DNA from: Leucogyrophana mollusca
Taxonomy: Eukaryota; Basidiomycota; Agaricomycetes; Boletales
Direction of reading: 5' to 3'
Assembly (NCBI GenBank): GCA_021014945.1
Contig: MU266603.1
Span: 1-34,199 of the forward strand
Length of the DNA: 34,199 bases
Under the pieces are notes generated by a model. It had not been told where the DNA came from and did not search any database. It worked only from the letters and a program-made list of their open reading frames with translations. The translations under genes were made by a program, and so were the position numbers. Each line of letters starts with the position of its first letter. The first letter of the stretch is position 1. Positions 19,072 through 29,303 of this stretch are shown here, in pieces.

Positions 19072-22000
19072 TCACGAAGACCGCAGACGACCCTCTAAGA
19101 AAAGGTTCCACCCCCCGTGGCTCCCCTTCAGCTTGCAACAATCTTTTTTAAGGTACAGAAAATCAGGATGGATTCCCATGTTATCGCACAAGGTCTTAGT
19201 TTTCGCAAACCAGACTTCTGCGTCACTGATGTCTTTCTCCAAAAGAGAAATCTCTCCTAGACCCCTGGTACTTCGGGCTTGATACCACATGATGGATTGT
19301 TCTTCACTGTATTCCACTGCACTTGAGAACAGGCTCCTGGCCGTCTGGTAGTCTTGTGCAAATAGTTCGTTTCTCGCCGAAATGTAAGTTGCGATCGGTA
19401 TTGCGATATCCGATCGGCCTCCAAACGTCGCGAGTTCCGCATGAAGACGACGCAAGAGGTCCCTGGCAAAATCGAAATCACCTTCGTCGGAAGCGAGTGC
19501 TGCTCGATACCACAACGCAGCACAGGCCTCATGAGTGTCCTTTCCCCCCGTGGAAAGCATGAAAGCTTCCTGCAGAAGCTTGTGAGCTTCTCCAACGTTC
19601 CCTTTGGCAACTTCGACTGTCGACAGGTCGATGAGGCTTTTTGATTGACCAACATCGTTATTCATGCGGGTGTGAAGGACCAGCCGAGCTTCAAAATGGC
19701 GCCTTGCGGCCAGGCAGTTCCCGGAGATCAGTTCAACCTCTCCCAGCGACTTCATGGCCCAGCTCAAACCGTTTGCGTCATCTCCACTACGCTCGAAGTA
19801 TTCCCGAGCGCTCGCCAACAGCACAAGAGCTTCTTGCAGCCTCCCTCTGCATATCAAAGCGTCCCCGAGGCGCAGGTTGATATCAGCTTCGTCAGACGGG
19901 CTGAGAACACGATGTTTGCGTCTCATTGTCGAAGCTTCTTGCAATGTTATTTCGGCATCTGCGATCTTGCCCAGGTATGTGTATTGGGTTGCAATGTTTT
20001 GGAGGCACCATGCAGCCATATCGTGACCTCGATCAAGGAGGTAAAGCCGCTTGGCGGCTGCGTATAGGTCAATGGATTCAGTGACATTGACCAAACGATG
20101 GGCGAGCAATCCGAGGGCAATGACACAATATACCTTTGTGTATGAGGGCGGCTGGCCTGGGCTTGGTCGACGGACAGCTTTGAAAAACCTCGAGAGTTTT
20201 GTGGAACGATTGCCGTCAGGGAGACCCAAGATCGCTGAATGCAGAGCAACGGGTCGTGGTTTGTGCAGACGAAGCTGGTGGATGAAATGATAACAAGCTC
20301 GACAGACGACGGCCATATCTTTGCGAGTAGTTTGGGACAGATCGTGTGAAAGTAACCGCTCCAAGTTCGCATCCTCTGTCCCAATCCAAGCCCCCCCATC
20401 GTCCTCGTCGGTTATGTCTGCAAGGTGTGTGTAGTAGTGGTTTCTGACGTGCGTCAGGTCGACAGAGGAAATGTCGCTGCCATGGTGGGTGCCCGAGATG
20501 TGTATGCGAATCGGCGAGAGCATCGTGTATGCGCCTGGCTTGCGATACATCAGAGAGAGCCGGCAGAGCGCGTCAACGACAGAGTGGATGTTTGCGATAT
20601 CGGGGAAAAAATCCCGCAAAGCATTCTCATTGATACCTTGCGGTAGGAACGCTGCGACTTCCATCACGCACCGAGCATCGGTGCCCAGCTTCGTGATTGA
20701 CGACGACGTCAAAGACAGCTCGATTGTAGCGGACAAGCTCCAAAGTTTCCCCTCCCCATTGTGCAGCAGATGGGTCTGCTGTTGGCCCCACGATCCCATC
20801 AACTCTTCGAGAGTCCACTGATTTTCTTTGGCGACATGAGCGAGCAGATTGATTGATAGTGCATGAAAGTCCAAAGCAGACAAGAGCCTGTCCACAGTAG
20901 CTTGAGAGCCGCCAACAGGGTAGATCTCCGTGAATGCTTGGTGTGCAGCGCTGGCCTCCAATGCGGGAACATCAACTGTAGCGTACCGGAGGTTCGTCGA
21001 CACCCTTCTGTTACGCGTGGTGAGCATCATGGTAACTGATGGCAGGGATCCGAGTTCGTCGACGGCTTCGGCTATCCGATACGAATCAGTATCAGATGCT
21101 GCATCTTGGAACGTCTCCGCGTTGTCGAGCACAAGAAATGTCGGACTGGCAACCAGGGATGTCTTAATGGAGCTGAGAAGACTGGACCTGAGACCCAACG
21201 CTCCGGCAATACGTCCAATGAATATACTATACGTCACTTGCGATGCATTGATGTCGTCGAATCTGACAAAGAACCGTCGATCCTTGAATCTGGCCACGAT
21301 GGTGTCCTCGTTCAGGATCGCTTTGGCTACCGAGCTCTTCCCGATCCCTCCTGGGCCAACGAGAACGACATGTCGAGTGGCGAGGGATTCTACTGCATTG
21401 CGAACGAGGTCGTCTCGTCCAAAAAACATGGAAGGCCTTGGAGGCGGTGGCTCGCATTCGGATTCGCTGCTGAACTCATAAGGGGACAGTGACAACGAAG
21501 CGTACAGGAAACTCACAACTGAACTTCCGCACCCCTCTTGAGTGCCCGGGCAATGGCACCCATCTCCATCTTCATGTCCACAATGAGCTCGTGCTGAAAG
21601 TGAATTGAATCCAAGCCATATGACCGATCTGTGTGCACTACGCACGTCGCACATCCTAAGGAAACAGTCTAGTTGTTCCTTCCACTTTGCGATACTTTCC
21701 CGATCCATCGATGCAGAAAACGCCCGATTAGCGACTGCGCGATGCTCTTTCGCCTTGACGGTCTTTTCTATGCCGTCGATGAAGCTCGAATGGTCATCAG
21801 TGACACGTCTAAGTGTATGGCAGAAGATGTGGTGTACCTTTGCAATTCGCCGAGCGCTTGTGTGACAATCGGATCGATTTCGCTGTCGAGTTTTCCTCGG
21901 GTTGACCGCTCGATGGATTTTGCTATCTTGTTGCACCGGCTGGCTATCTCGGCAAAATCATCCTTATTTTGCATCGTGTTCTGCGAGCACTTGTTCAGCC

Positions 22001-22145
22001 CTCATCGATATGAGCCGCGATATAATTCTACCTTAACGGCTGTCAAGATGCTGCTCAACGTCGATAAAACACCCTTCGCCATCTCGAGAGGAACTAGCTC
22101 CTTGGTCACATCAAGCACGCCTATTGCGTTGGTTAAAGCAACCAT
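19072..22145 (-). CDS. NLR3: MLKL-like bundle / NB-ARC / TPR receptor, alternative start
   Basis: Exons: 22032-22145, 21838-21980, 21646-21784, 21517-21593 and 19072-21469, about 956 aa. Intron 21981-22031 is 51 nt, 21785-21837 is 53 nt, 21594-21645 is 52 nt and 21470-21516 is 47 nt with a GTGAGT donor. A 954-codon open frame crosses the last two introns by chance, because neither happens to contain a stop in that frame, but splicing restores the family pattern. Motifs: QNKDDFAEIASRC in the N-terminal bundle, GPGGIGKSS, FLVLDNAE, LTTRNRR, then TPR-like repeats (DAEITLQEA, RGRLQEALVLL). The upstream first exon (22247-22292) has ATT in place of ATG, so translation probably starts at 22145. The 3' flank carries the LTR element. 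Confidence 0.8.
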
Positions 22146-22679
22146 GGTGCCATCGTGGCTGCTGGTATTTGACGTGGATGCTTTTGGGGAATTCTTGTCA
22201 CGGGGAACATGTTAGTCGTATCATGTGAGGTCAACGAGCTTCACACCTTTGTTTCCCAAGGCAAATGCATACTTCGAGTTCACTGCAGAAATCGAGGGTG
22301 ATGGGTAGGTTCAAGCGTGCTCGCACTCCGTAATAGATGTGCACGTTGGCCATGCATCGTGGGCTTTCAGGCCATGTGGTCCCTAGACGCGCAAGGGGAG
22401 CTTCTGTTCCTTTTCGGCAGCCGCCATGGTGTGTCTATGACGAGCATAAGTTCAGCTGCAGCGGCCTCGACGAGAGCAACTGAAGTATACATACATATCG
22501 TTGTTGATCCGGGTGATCGCCTCGTTCCACGTCACTTGATGCTGGGTGTGGGATGGGATGGGATGGGATCCTTCCCAGTCGATCAGGCCGTGAAATACAC
22601 CGCCGCCAGCAAAATAAACTGATTCGATGCAAGGATGCAACCTCACAAGCCAAGTTTAGTCTCCCGTAGGGTCCAAAGA
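22146..22679. promoter_or_regulatory. NLR3 upstream region with start-less first exon
   Basis: Positions 22146-22180 keep the conserved ASTSNTSSHDGT codons. Positions 22247-22292 are first-exon sequence without ATG. The flank continues to a block at 22545-22622 (GTGAAATACACCGCCGCCAG, then AAAATAAACTGATTC) that is nearly the same at 33290-33350 in unit 5. That block is a candidate core promoter or unit boundary. No securin-like gene is present between this NLR and UTP25 in unit 3. Confidence 0.45.
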
Positions 22680-24297
22680 TTCGAAGGAAGACAGTCGTTC
22701 CTTCTAAGCCAAGTTTAGGTTCAGGTCCAAGTTCAGACCCCTGTGACAAGCTCCGGCAATCCCCGACTCTCCTCCCAAAGGACGACGATGGCAACACAAC
22801 CACAACGCGCCTCCTCACCCTCCTTAACGTGTCCACCCTGAATCTAAAAAAACCAAAACACCCCGACTCCGATCCCCCGCCAGCACCTGCGCTGAAGCCC
22901 AACAAGGAGGAAAAACGGCGGTGCGTTCCATAATATTCGTGCCCAAAGGAGCGGACACAGATCCTCGATCGCCTCCGAACACCCTTCGAAGCCCGGCAGG
23001 CGAAGTAGCCTCCACGATGCGGAATTGGGACCATGACCAGGTGGGTCGTGCTCGCTCTTTTCGAATGATAAGTAACAGATAACATATACAAACTCTAACA
23101 ACGCCATTCCTCCACCATCCTTTCACACCGCACCTCACCCACACCAATCCCAGTTCGACTTCTGCTACATGAACAAACTGCCCAAAGACTTGCACGACGC
23201 CGAGTTTCGCCGATAAAGCTGTGGTCTCTCGACGGCCAGTAAGTCACGTCATTTCCACCCCCTCCACCCTTCGTCTTTCACACACAAAACTGCCCTCCGT
23301 CCTTCACAAAAACTGCCCTCCATCCTCACACAAACCTGCCCTCCATCCTTCGCACACGCCACGTGTCTCACCGCCCACCAGCTCCGCGTACCTCTACCGG
23401 TCGATACTCTTATTGGTGTTCAAGACCCCCGGGACGCGCTCACTGTACAACCAGCCGTTGACGAACGTCTCGGGGAAGGCCAGGATGGACGAGAAGTCGT
23501 GGCCTGCGATCGGGGTACCCGCGTCGATAGACCAGGTTGGTATATTTTCTGAATTCTGAGGCATCTTTTTGTGCTCACATCTGATCTAGATCTTCGTGTC
23601 CTTCGACTGCGCCAGCCCACAGACGAACTGGAAAAGGGGGTCAACTACTTCATGACTCAGGTACACGCGTCTCGCACTCCTTATCCTTCTCCCCCCTCAT
23701 TTCTGTTTATACTTCTACGTCTACTTGTACGCTGGGGCAAGGCTGGCGCGTTTACATAGCTCTTTCCCGTACTTCTACGACCGGCCGTGCAGAGCTCGAG
23801 CACGGCGATCTTCATCCCGTCGTCGCTGGACTTTATCCACGTGCACAATTACTTCCGTAAGCACGCCAACGTGAGCTTTGCTGTTCTATCCGAGTACGTG
23901 TCTCTTCCCTCCCTCTCTTCCCTCCCTCTCTTCCCTCCTCTTGCTCTTGCTCTCCCTCACGTTCCATTACTAACATGCGCCCCCAAATTACTCAACCAAC
24001 CAAAACATCTCCCGCGCCCACCAAGTCATCTTCACCGCCAAAGCGTCCTTCCTCTCCACCTCCGAGCGCTTTCACTTCTATCGACACTAAAGGCCCACGT
24101 CATCCGGAACATGCTGTTCTACGAGCCCTGGACCACCCGCGGTTCCTCTCCGGATTCCTTTCATACCCGTTTTTGGACGATGGGGTGGATGAAGCGGACG
24201 TGTGCGTGCGGGTGCTGTGGTGTAGGTATGATAGGTTTAGGCTGGAGAAGATCTTGGGGACGCATGGGGATCGGGGCGCTTTTGTGCAGCAATAGCT
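22680..24297 (+). pseudogene. UTP25: UTP25 pseudogene (unit 3), best preserved
   Basis: Recognisable pieces in order: TTTRLLTLLNVSTLNLKK at about 22800-22855; MNKLPKDLHDAEF at about 23169; LDGQ, then a repeat-bearing intron, then YLYRSILLLVFKTPGTRS and LYNQPLTNVSGKA at about 23385-23490; WPAIGVPASIDQ to the donor at about 23535; IFVSFDCASPQ at about 23590; STAIFIPSSLDFIHVHNYF and FAVLSEY at about 23790-23895; RNMLFYEPW at about 24105. The end DEADVCVRVLWCRYDRFRLEK...GAFVQQ lies at about 24190-24294. These fit the C-terminal half of UTP25, an rRNA-processing factor. The core motif region between about 22900 and 23160 is disrupted by stops and the FYRRYKIRG block by frame changes, so it is not functional. 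Confidence 0.8.
23285..23352 (+). repeat. Short tandem repeat in a UTP25 intron
   Basis: Three imperfect copies of a roughly 22-bp unit with core CTGCCCTCC(G/A)TCC occur inside the intron after LDGQ. They lengthen that intron relative to unit 1. Confidence 0.65.
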
Positions 24298-24309
24298 TTT
24301 GAGAGGGGG

Positions 24310-24587
24310 AGAGTGGGGTATGTCAGTAAACGCGGTCAAACGGACACTGGATAGGTGATAAGACTCACGAGCCGAAGCAGACCCGCCCGAGTTGTCACCA
24401 TCGAACTACTAGCGGTGAGCTGTGCGGTGTTCCCGGCCAGAGGGATGTCCGGGCCTGCTACACCATCAGCGTAAGTAATGGCAGCGAGAGACACATCTCG
24501 TGCCACGAGTCTCTAACACTCAGTTCGGGCCTGGGTTAAATCATTTTAATTTTTGCACTGCGATTACTTCTTCGCCCGTCACCGCCA
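24310..24587. promoter_or_regulatory. palC 5' flank (unit 3)
   Basis: The conserved palC upstream block is present (GGCCAGAGGGATGTCC at about 24436, CTGGGTTAAATCATTTTAA at about 24530), directly before a palC start codon. No other gene is seen. Confidence 0.45.
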
Positions 24588-24930
24588 ATGAGCATCTGTG
24601 CCTACGAGTTACCCACAATCGGCGCCATCTCCTTCGTTGACTTCTGCGCCCTCCCCCTCCCCTCATCCCTTATCTCACACGTCCATTATTCTCCCCAATG
24701 AGCATCTACGTCTACGATCTGCCCACAATCGGCGCCATCTCCTTTGTCGATTCTCACACTCATCAATTATCTCACATCCATTGGCGGTGATGGCGAGGGG
24801 GAGGGAGTACGGCGATGGTGAGTATGCCCTGCAGCAGCGGGATGGGGACCTACGCCGGCGCTGGGCCGTATTTCTAGGCTGTATATTCGTGTCGTAACTT
24901 GTTATTTTGTATTCGTGCAATGGGCGAGGT
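24588..24930 (+). pseudogene. palC: Collapsed palC remnant with duplicated first exon
   Basis: Two palC starts follow each other: MSICAYELPTIGAISFVDFC at 24588 and MSIYVYDLPTIGAISFVDS at 24698. They are separated by a piece of the palC last intron (CCCCTCATC...CACACGTCCATTATT). After about 24775 the sequence jumps to the palC end (GGCGGTGATGGCGAGGGGGAG). Everything between exon 1 and the terminal exon is deleted. Confidence 0.75.
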
Positions 24931-25150
24931 AGGGCGTACAATGTAGTTATGTTTCATCAACATCAACGTTAACTTCACATCAGCCCAAGCATGACGACTT
25001 AGCGTGTAACGAGGCGCGAACTTGTTAGGAAGAAGACTGGGAAATCAAACCTCAAAATCATATATCGAACCTAAAATCCCCCTCCCCCTCCTATCCATCC
25101 CCACCCAACCCCACAGACGAGAACGCGAGCGCGTCGTCCTCACTCCCCTG
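24931..25150. other. palC/NLR convergent flank ending at an NLR deletion junction
   Basis: The stretch matches the flank that precedes NLR stop codons elsewhere (GAGAACGCGAGCGCGTCGTC at about 25118 against 18057). At about 25150 it switches to securin-like 3' sequence instead of an NLR. I infer that this unit's NLR was deleted. Confidence 0.55.
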
Positions 25151-25508
25151 CACCTCTACGCCGTTGTGCGTGGCTGGTTTACCCTGCACCCTACGCACCT
25201 CCTGCTTGCCCGACCCGCGTCCTTGCATCCCCAGCGTTGGTCCTCGGACGATCGTGGTGCTAACAACCCGCGTTGCCGCCACAGTGCTTACATCGTGAGT
25301 GGCCGTCGTGCTTACACCACGATCAGTCGTCGTGCTTGCGCCCCGAGCCATCACAAGGCTACTTGCGCGAGTGGCCGTTGTGCCCACACTCCGAGTGATC
25401 ATCGCACTCCCAGGTCGCTCGAGTGCGTGCTTCGTGCGTATGGTGTTTGCGCTAGTTGCTGGACGGGCGGTTGCGACGGCCAAGGCGCTATGCTGGTTGT
25501 AGGGCGGG
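25151..25508 (-). repeat. Degenerate Ser/Thr/Ala repeat DNA after the securin-like stop
   Basis: On the minus strand the sequence continues as related repeat units (for example TTATHDVS, TTATRASS and ARPATSAN) in a different frame, after the stop at 25509. It looks like a continuation of the SRPAT minisatellite whose frame was lost by an indel or stop. Confidence 0.5.
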
Positions 25509-26448
25509 CTAGCTTGTGGCGAGACGGGACGTTAGGCTTCTGGCAGGACGGGAGGTTGCGCCGGTGGCAGGATGGGAGGTTGAGCTAGTGGCGGGACGGA
25601 ATGTTGAGCTGGTTGCAGGACGGGATGCTGCCCCTGTTGCAGGTCGAGATAGCGTGTTTGTCGCGGGACGTGTCATCGTAGCTCGAGACGCTTCACTTGT
25701 ACCAGGACGAGAAACATGTTTGCTGATCGAAGGCACACATGGGGTGGGTTTAGAAGATGGAACAAAGTTCGCAAAGGGGTCATCGCCCTCTGAGCGCACA
25801 AATATGAGCCAGGGAGAAGCAGAAGAGAAAGCACCAACCTAGCTCTGGCAGCACAAGACCCTCTAACGCGAAGAAATCGACACAGGCGTCGGTAAAACCG
25901 ACCACAGGCACGGGTGTGTCATCGACGGGATGCGACGTGCCTATAATCGAGGAGGTCGAACCTCGGCACATACGGGATCTCCAGCACCTTTGGCGGCATA
26001 TATAATACTCCACATCGCCATACCCCTCCGCCGCCGCCTCTTCTGTCAGCCCAGTGCCGACAACAGGCGCTTCAATGATGATATCGCTGACGTCCCAGCG
26101 GCAGCCGGCGGTGACGGGGGTCTCGAAGTCTGGCGTGGGGCACGGGGGCGTTTGCGGGTGGAGCTCTGGCGTGGTTCGGAGTGGTCGACGTTGGTACGGT
26201 TGGGAAATGGGGTTTTATCGCCGGGGGCCGGGTGGCGGGACGAGCCTTTTCACCGGGTACGTGGTTCTTGTCCCCGGGCGGCGGCCGCTTGGAGGTAAAC
26301 GCATACGGGGTGTGGGCTGGTATAAGCACCTTCGAGACTGGGCGTTTAGTGTGCGGGACGGCATTTTCTTGGAGTGCGATGCGGGGGCACGTCATGGGGT
26401 CTTGGTCAGTGGGCGTCGGTCCGCATTGAGGAGGCGCGTGCTCAGCAT
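25509..26448 (-). pseudogene. Securin-like gene copy with SRPAT-repeat tail (unit 4)
   Basis: The minus-strand ATG at 26448 opens MLSTR but a stop soon follows. ALQENAVPHTKRPVSK and HTPYAFTSKRPPPGDK remain. A shifted frame carries FETPVTAGCRWDVSD, EAPVVG and YGDVEYY, with two extra bases before the MPPK block. FTDACVDFFALEGLVLPEL ends the exon. Intron 25790-25838 (GTTGGT...CAG, 49 nt) joins to GDDPFANFVPSSKPTP in the last exon. The tail has about seven degenerate SRPAT repeats before a stop at 25509. This copy alone preserves the full 3' exon. The frame breaks imply a pseudogene. Securin identity rests on the RxxL box and the acidic-MPP block and is tentative. Confidence 0.5.
25520..25690 (-). 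repeat. SRPAT minisatellite (about 24-27 bp units)
   Basis: About seven tandem units, each encoding (S/F/H)RPAT plus 3-4 residues. The DNA core on the plus strand is GGCGGGACGG or GGCAGGACGGGA. It is absent from the unit 2 copy, where the 3' exon is truncated at the NLR boundary. Confidence 0.7.
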
Positions 26449-26499
26449 TTGTTGGGGCAATGGGAGTGAGTGAACCTGAATGTTGAACTGGAGGTTGTG

Positions 26500-26525
26500 A
26501 GGGTCACGTGCTATTCACGTGACAA
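26500..26525. promoter_or_regulatory. Paired CACGTG boxes in a divergent promoter (unit 4)
   Basis: CACGTG occurs at 26505-26510 and 26516-26521, again 11 bp apart. The pair survives although both flanking genes are damaged. Confidence 0.6.
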
Positions 26526-26571
26526 GGTGTTTGCGGCGGCAACTTCCTTGTCCTCGCTCCGTCAGCAAGCT

Positions 26572-26929
26572 TCAGCTTGTAGAAATCCCGTCTGTGCGCC
26601 AGCCAATGGCGCCCTCCCGATCATCCCGCCATCTCATCGTCGATGCCTTTGTGCCCGCTACCCTAGTTGGTCCTACTTTAAAGTCCTTCAGCATATCTTG
26701 TTGCTTCTCCGTGCCCGTGCAGTGCATATCAGCCACCATCCGAACGCCCTGCTGGACCAATAACTTGCCTGCCACCCTTCGCCAGTTATGAGGCCCATCC
26801 CGGTTGGTCTCCGTCGTAATGCTCATAGATAGTCTTCGCGAGTATCCCCGAGATTATAAAGTGTCCTTTCAGCATCCTGTGTGCAGCCTCTGGAACTCTT
26901 GGATGACGGTGCCTACCCCAATGGCTGGT
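26572..26929 (-). other. Unrecognised minus-strand open segments replacing the 5' part of UTP25
   Basis: From about 26900 down to 26572 the minus strand reads LKGHFIISGILAKTIYEHY and, in another frame, NWRRVAGKLLVQQGVRMVAD followed by DMLKDFKVGPTRVAG. This does not match UTP25 and is not found in the other units. It looks like a piece of a protein-coding gene or transposon inserted with a frameshift. I do not recognise the family. Confidence 0.35.
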
Positions 26930-27330
26930 GTGCTCTCCCAGCCTATTTCCAAGATGTTCAACCAACCAGGACATCCCCCGCGCCTGCCAGGCCTTCTTCA
27001 CTGCCAAAGTGTACTTCCTCCCCATCCCCGAGCGCTTCCACTTCCACCGGTGCTACAACATCCGCGGCTTTCGCAACGTGTTATTCTACAGGCCCCTGGA
27101 TCATCCACAGCTCTTCTAGTTCCTTTCGTCATACACATTTTTCGAGGATGGGATAGATGGAGCGCAGGTGTGCCCCTGGGTGCTGTGGTGTAGATATGCC
27201 GTAGACAGAGCACTGCGTGCCTCACGACACGACTCTCACTCCATTGTGACTCAGAGTTCGTCCTTGTTGTCCAACTGCGGCCGATGAAGAAGCAACACTT
27301 GACGAAATAACGCCCTTTCAGTGCAGAAAC
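26930..27330 (+). pseudogene. UTP25: UTP25 3' fragment (unit 4)
   Basis: Only the last part of the gene is present: FNQPGHPPRLPG-type sequence, which in the proper frame is NQDIPRACQAFFTAKVYFL, then ERFHFHRCYNIRGFRNVLFY at about 27030-27090. An in-frame TAG follows (LF* at about 27115). A degenerate copy of the alternative 3' end is at about 27245-27310 (compare 7985-8030). Confidence 0.7.
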
Positions 27331-27780
27331 ATCTGTCCTCCTCATCAATGCACTGTCGACAGAAGCCTTTAAGTGGGATGTGGACGGTGTGTGACGGAAA
27401 TGACGCGACTGTGCACGGCATTATATGGGGTTTGGGCTGGACTGCACCCAGCCAGGAGGCGCCGGGGTGCTGAATCCGCGGTGAGGACAGTGCAAGCTGT
27501 GTCTCTGGCCCGGAGAGATCGTCTTCATTGATATCGGAGCGCGATAGTGTTCTGGTTCTGGTTGGGTTGCGCCACTACTGCGTTGTCTTCCGACCCCACT
27601 GACTCTGGTGCGATGAACTCTGCGGTATCCCCCCACCAGAGGGACGACACCATCAGTCTACGTAATTGCAGCGCGAGGGACACATCTCGTCCCACAAATC
27701 TCTAACACCAAGCTCGAGCCTGGGTCAAATCATTTTCATTTTGCAGTGTGATTACCCCACGTCCCGCAACGCCTTCGCCA
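27331..27780. other. Spacer and palC 5' flank (unit 4)
   Basis: Positions 27331-27600 hold no gene I recognise. Positions 27610-27780 match the conserved palC upstream block (CCAGAGGGACGACACC, CCTGGGTCAAATCATTTTC). Confidence 0.45.
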
Positions 27781-28930
27781 ATGAGCATCTACGTCTACGA
27801 ATTGCCCACAATCGGCCATCTCTTCTGCTGACTCCTGCGCCGACCAGTCCCCGGGGGACAGTTACCCCACGCATCTCGCTGAGGCCACCCAGGCGCGCGC
27901 GAACCTCCATGGCGTCCTGAAGGAGAGCAAGCGCACCAATCGCGACGGTAAGGACTACCCTCAGACTTATCAAGGTGGGCACTCTTCTGCTTACCTATTC
28001 CCGCCGTACTGACCCTATGGGCAGGTCCTGGACGAGTATCTCCCGCAGCTGTACGGCGTCATGGCGTGCGTCGCTGCCGGCGAGATCGCCCTCATATCGG
28101 CATCAAGTGTATGCACCCCCGAGCTCAGCGTGGCTTAACTGAGCAGCGCGCAGAGTTCTCCGGGCGCGCGATGCTCTCCGTGCACCTCTTCAACGCCTCC
28201 CCGCGCCTCGCGCCCCCCTCCCTGCACTACGACTTCGCCACCTCGCTCTTCACCTACGCATTCGCTCTCTCGAACCTCGCCTCTGCCCTCATCGCAACCT
28301 ACGATCGCGATGCTGTTGCTGTGGGTGGCGCCTAGCCAGGGAGGGCGACGAGCGCATTGGGTTCGCGGTGAACCTGGCGTCTAAGTTCTCGAAAGGCGGT
28401 GGAGGGAGCGGGAAGGGGAAGGGGAAGGAGGCGGTGCAGGAGGATCTGGAAAGCGTGTCTGTTTCTGGCGCATGATGTGAAGGTTAACGATTCGATGCGT
28501 TTATGCATTCCTTTCGTCTCCTGTCCTCACCCATCCATTCCCCCTCTCCTCTAAAATTACAACCAACCCCACCCCCACAGTTATCACTCCAGCCCGTCCC
28601 AAGACAATGTGATCTGCAGGTGCGCACTCATTCTCATTCTCCTGCCCTCCCCCTCATCACCCATCTGACACGTCTGTCGTAATCCAATCCCACAGGCACG
28701 CATCCCCGCAGGCCACCTCGCCGTCGCGCCGGAGCAATACGCGCCCCCGCGGCCTGCCTTCGAGCCCGGGTCGGCAGGGGGAAGGCGGGGTAGTGAATGA
28801 TTTGGGAGACGGTCTGAGGAGGGTCGATTTGTGCGGTGATGGCGAGGGGGAGTCCGTGGATGGCAGTGGTGGGTGCGCCCCGCAGCGGAGTGCCGCAGCA
28901 ACGGGGGCGGGAACCTACGCCGGCATTGGG
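27781..28930 (+). pseudogene. palC: palC pseudogene C with internal deletion
   Basis: The ATG at 27781 gives MSIYVYELPTIG, then a frameshift. Exon 2 is well preserved (VLDEYLPQLYGVMACVAAGE, from about 28025). The intron after it, near 28109-28152, has good signals (TTAACTGA and GCGCAG). The next exon is open: GRAMLSVHLFNASPRLA, TYAFALSNLASALIATY (28165-28335). About 700 nt of the core are then missing: at about 28377 the sequence jumps to SKFSKGGGGS. A stop follows near 28470. The terminal exon starts at about 28697 with ARIPAGHLAVAPEQYAP. This copy is useful for inferring ancestral splice sites that copies A and B have lost. Confidence 0.8.
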
Positions 28931-29303
28931 TCGCATGTCTAGTCTGTATCTTGTGCGTGTGCTTAGAGTCAGACCGCCATGACTCGTTATTTTGTATTCC
29001 CGCAATGGGTGGGGTGGGGTGTACAATGTAGGTGCCTACGAAGGAGAAATCAAACCTCACACCAAGAATCACGTATTGAACCTAAAATCCCCCAGAAGAG
29101 AACGCGAACGAGAAACCCTAAGAACTCCTTTTAGCAGGATCAGCCTTTTTGAACACGAGCGCGTCACAATCCTCATTCCCCTGCGGACAGAGGAAAATGC
29201 TGATGACTCTAATCGGTGATTGTATCCAGCACAAGACAACCCCGGTAGCGGTCTATCCCAACATGTAGCATATAGGTTGTACACTAGCCGGTGAGTGGTG
29301 TGA
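28931..29303. other. Convergent 3' flank between palC C and NLR4
   Basis: No gene is seen. It contains the empty target site GAAAATGCTGATGACTC (about 29195) corresponding to the LTR insertion in unit 2/3. Confidence 0.55.

Noticed and set aside
19072..21936. Single 954-codon frame as the NLR3 product
   Set aside because: It crosses two introns by chance; the other copies have stops or frame breaks there, and splicing gives the conserved family sequence.
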